A stretch of DNA of 64,000 nucleotides from Flavobacterium sp. 83 (GTDB lineage Bacteria > Bacteroidota > Bacteroidia > Flavobacteriales > Flavobacteriaceae): contig NZ_JQMS01000001.1 of NCBI RefSeq assembly GCF_000744835.1, forward strand, positions 3,348,001-3,412,000, given 5' to 3'. The notes below the pieces were generated by a model, which worked only from the letters and a program-made list of their open reading frames with translations, did no database searches and was not told the origin of the DNA. Position 1 is the first letter of the stretch. The number at the start of each line of letters is the position of its first letter. A program made the translations under genes and the position numbers. This document shows positions 63,894-64,000 of the stretch, one piece after another.

Positions 63894-64000
63894 AACAAGC
63901 CATTATTAACGGAATTGTACATACTGGCGAAGAAATAAATAATGATGTCATTATTATAGAAAATGGAATAATTATTTCTGTTCAAAAAGAAATTCCCAGT
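63890..64000 (+). CDS. nagA: N-acetylglucosamine-6-phosphate deacetylase (start only, runs off the window)
   Basis: The first 37 codons read MKQAIINGIVHTGEEI, then IIIENGIIISVQKEIP. This is the typical N-terminal beta-sandwich of amidohydrolase-family NagA (a strand pair, then IENGxI). The ATG overlaps the epimerase stop by 4 nt, so it is translated with it. NagA deacetylates GlcNAc-6-P to glucosamine-6-P, the next logical step after epimerisation and phosphorylation. The zinc-binding residues lie beyond the window, so the call rests on the N-terminus and context. Other amidohydrolases share this start. Confidence 0.72.
   Translation, partial: MKQAIINGIVHTGEEINNDVIIIENGIIISVQKEIPS

Overview
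The window comes from a low-GC member of the Bacteroidota, most likely Flavobacterium or a close relative in the Flavobacteriaceae. The evidence is a T9SS type A C-terminal sorting domain, a SusC/SusD pair, promoters of the TAnnTTTG type, A/T-rich start regions without strong Shine-Dalgarno sequences, and flavobacterial-type capsule genes. The genus is an inference from sequence character; no 16S gene is present.

Layout. (1) 1-6.7 kb: part of an integrative element, all on the minus strand: a tripartite HipB-HipS-HipT-like toxin-antitoxin operon with three evenly spaced palindromes upstream, a DnaC-like ATPase, a DnaD-like replication protein, a small zinc-finger protein, an excisionase-like HTH protein, an unknown 374-residue protein and a tyrosine integrase. 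The left end lies outside the window. An IS3-family transposase relic (6.8-6.9 kb) lies just beyond the integrase. (2) 7.5-28.5 kb: an extracellular polysaccharide locus. Wza-like and Wzc-like export and chain-length genes face right. A long minus-strand cluster holds an aminotransferase, flippase, seven glycosyltransferases, three acyltransferase-3 proteins, a hexapeptide acetyltransferase, a polymerase candidate, and a PglC/PglD-like initiating pair. (3) 29-39.4 kb: a surface-protein region with a 1648-residue secreted beta-helix protein containing an internal duplication, a divergent GH1 protein, a TonB-dependent receptor and a small outer-membrane barrel protein. (4) 39.7-46 kb: an RND efflux operon (MFP-RND-OMF) preceded by a small secreted orphan protein and a seven-copy 15-bp tandem repeat. 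(5) 46.4-49.8 kb: ArsR-type regulator with an Old Yellow Enzyme reductase, then a zinc alcohol dehydrogenase with a cupin protein. (6) 50-64 kb: a sialic-acid utilisation locus: ROK regulator, SusC/SusD, NanA, NanM, MFS transporter, two-domain sialate O-acetylesterase, AGE-type epimerase and the start of NagA.

How the genes fit together. The sialic-acid locus covers outer-membrane uptake, de-O-acetylation, mutarotation, inner-membrane uptake, cleavage to ManNAc plus pyruvate, epimerisation to GlcNAc, and deacetylation after a phosphorylation whose kinase is not seen here. No sialidase is in the window. The polysaccharide cluster is consistent with Wzx/Wzy-type synthesis with heavy O-acetylation, started by a PglC-type phosphoglycosyltransferase. 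Its aminotransferase (PglE-like) sits at the opposite end of the locus from PglC/PglD, and the matching 4,6-dehydratase is not in the window.

The strongest unexplained observations are: three 18-bp palindromes spaced exactly 71 bp centre to centre upstream of the hip operon; two gene relics (IS3 transposase, duplicated acetyltransferase N-terminus) in intergenic DNA; a GH1 protein that keeps both catalytic glutamates but has lost surrounding substrate-binding motifs; a structured GC-richer intergenic element at 48.1-48.2 kb; and a hairpin-rich 5' leader before susC.
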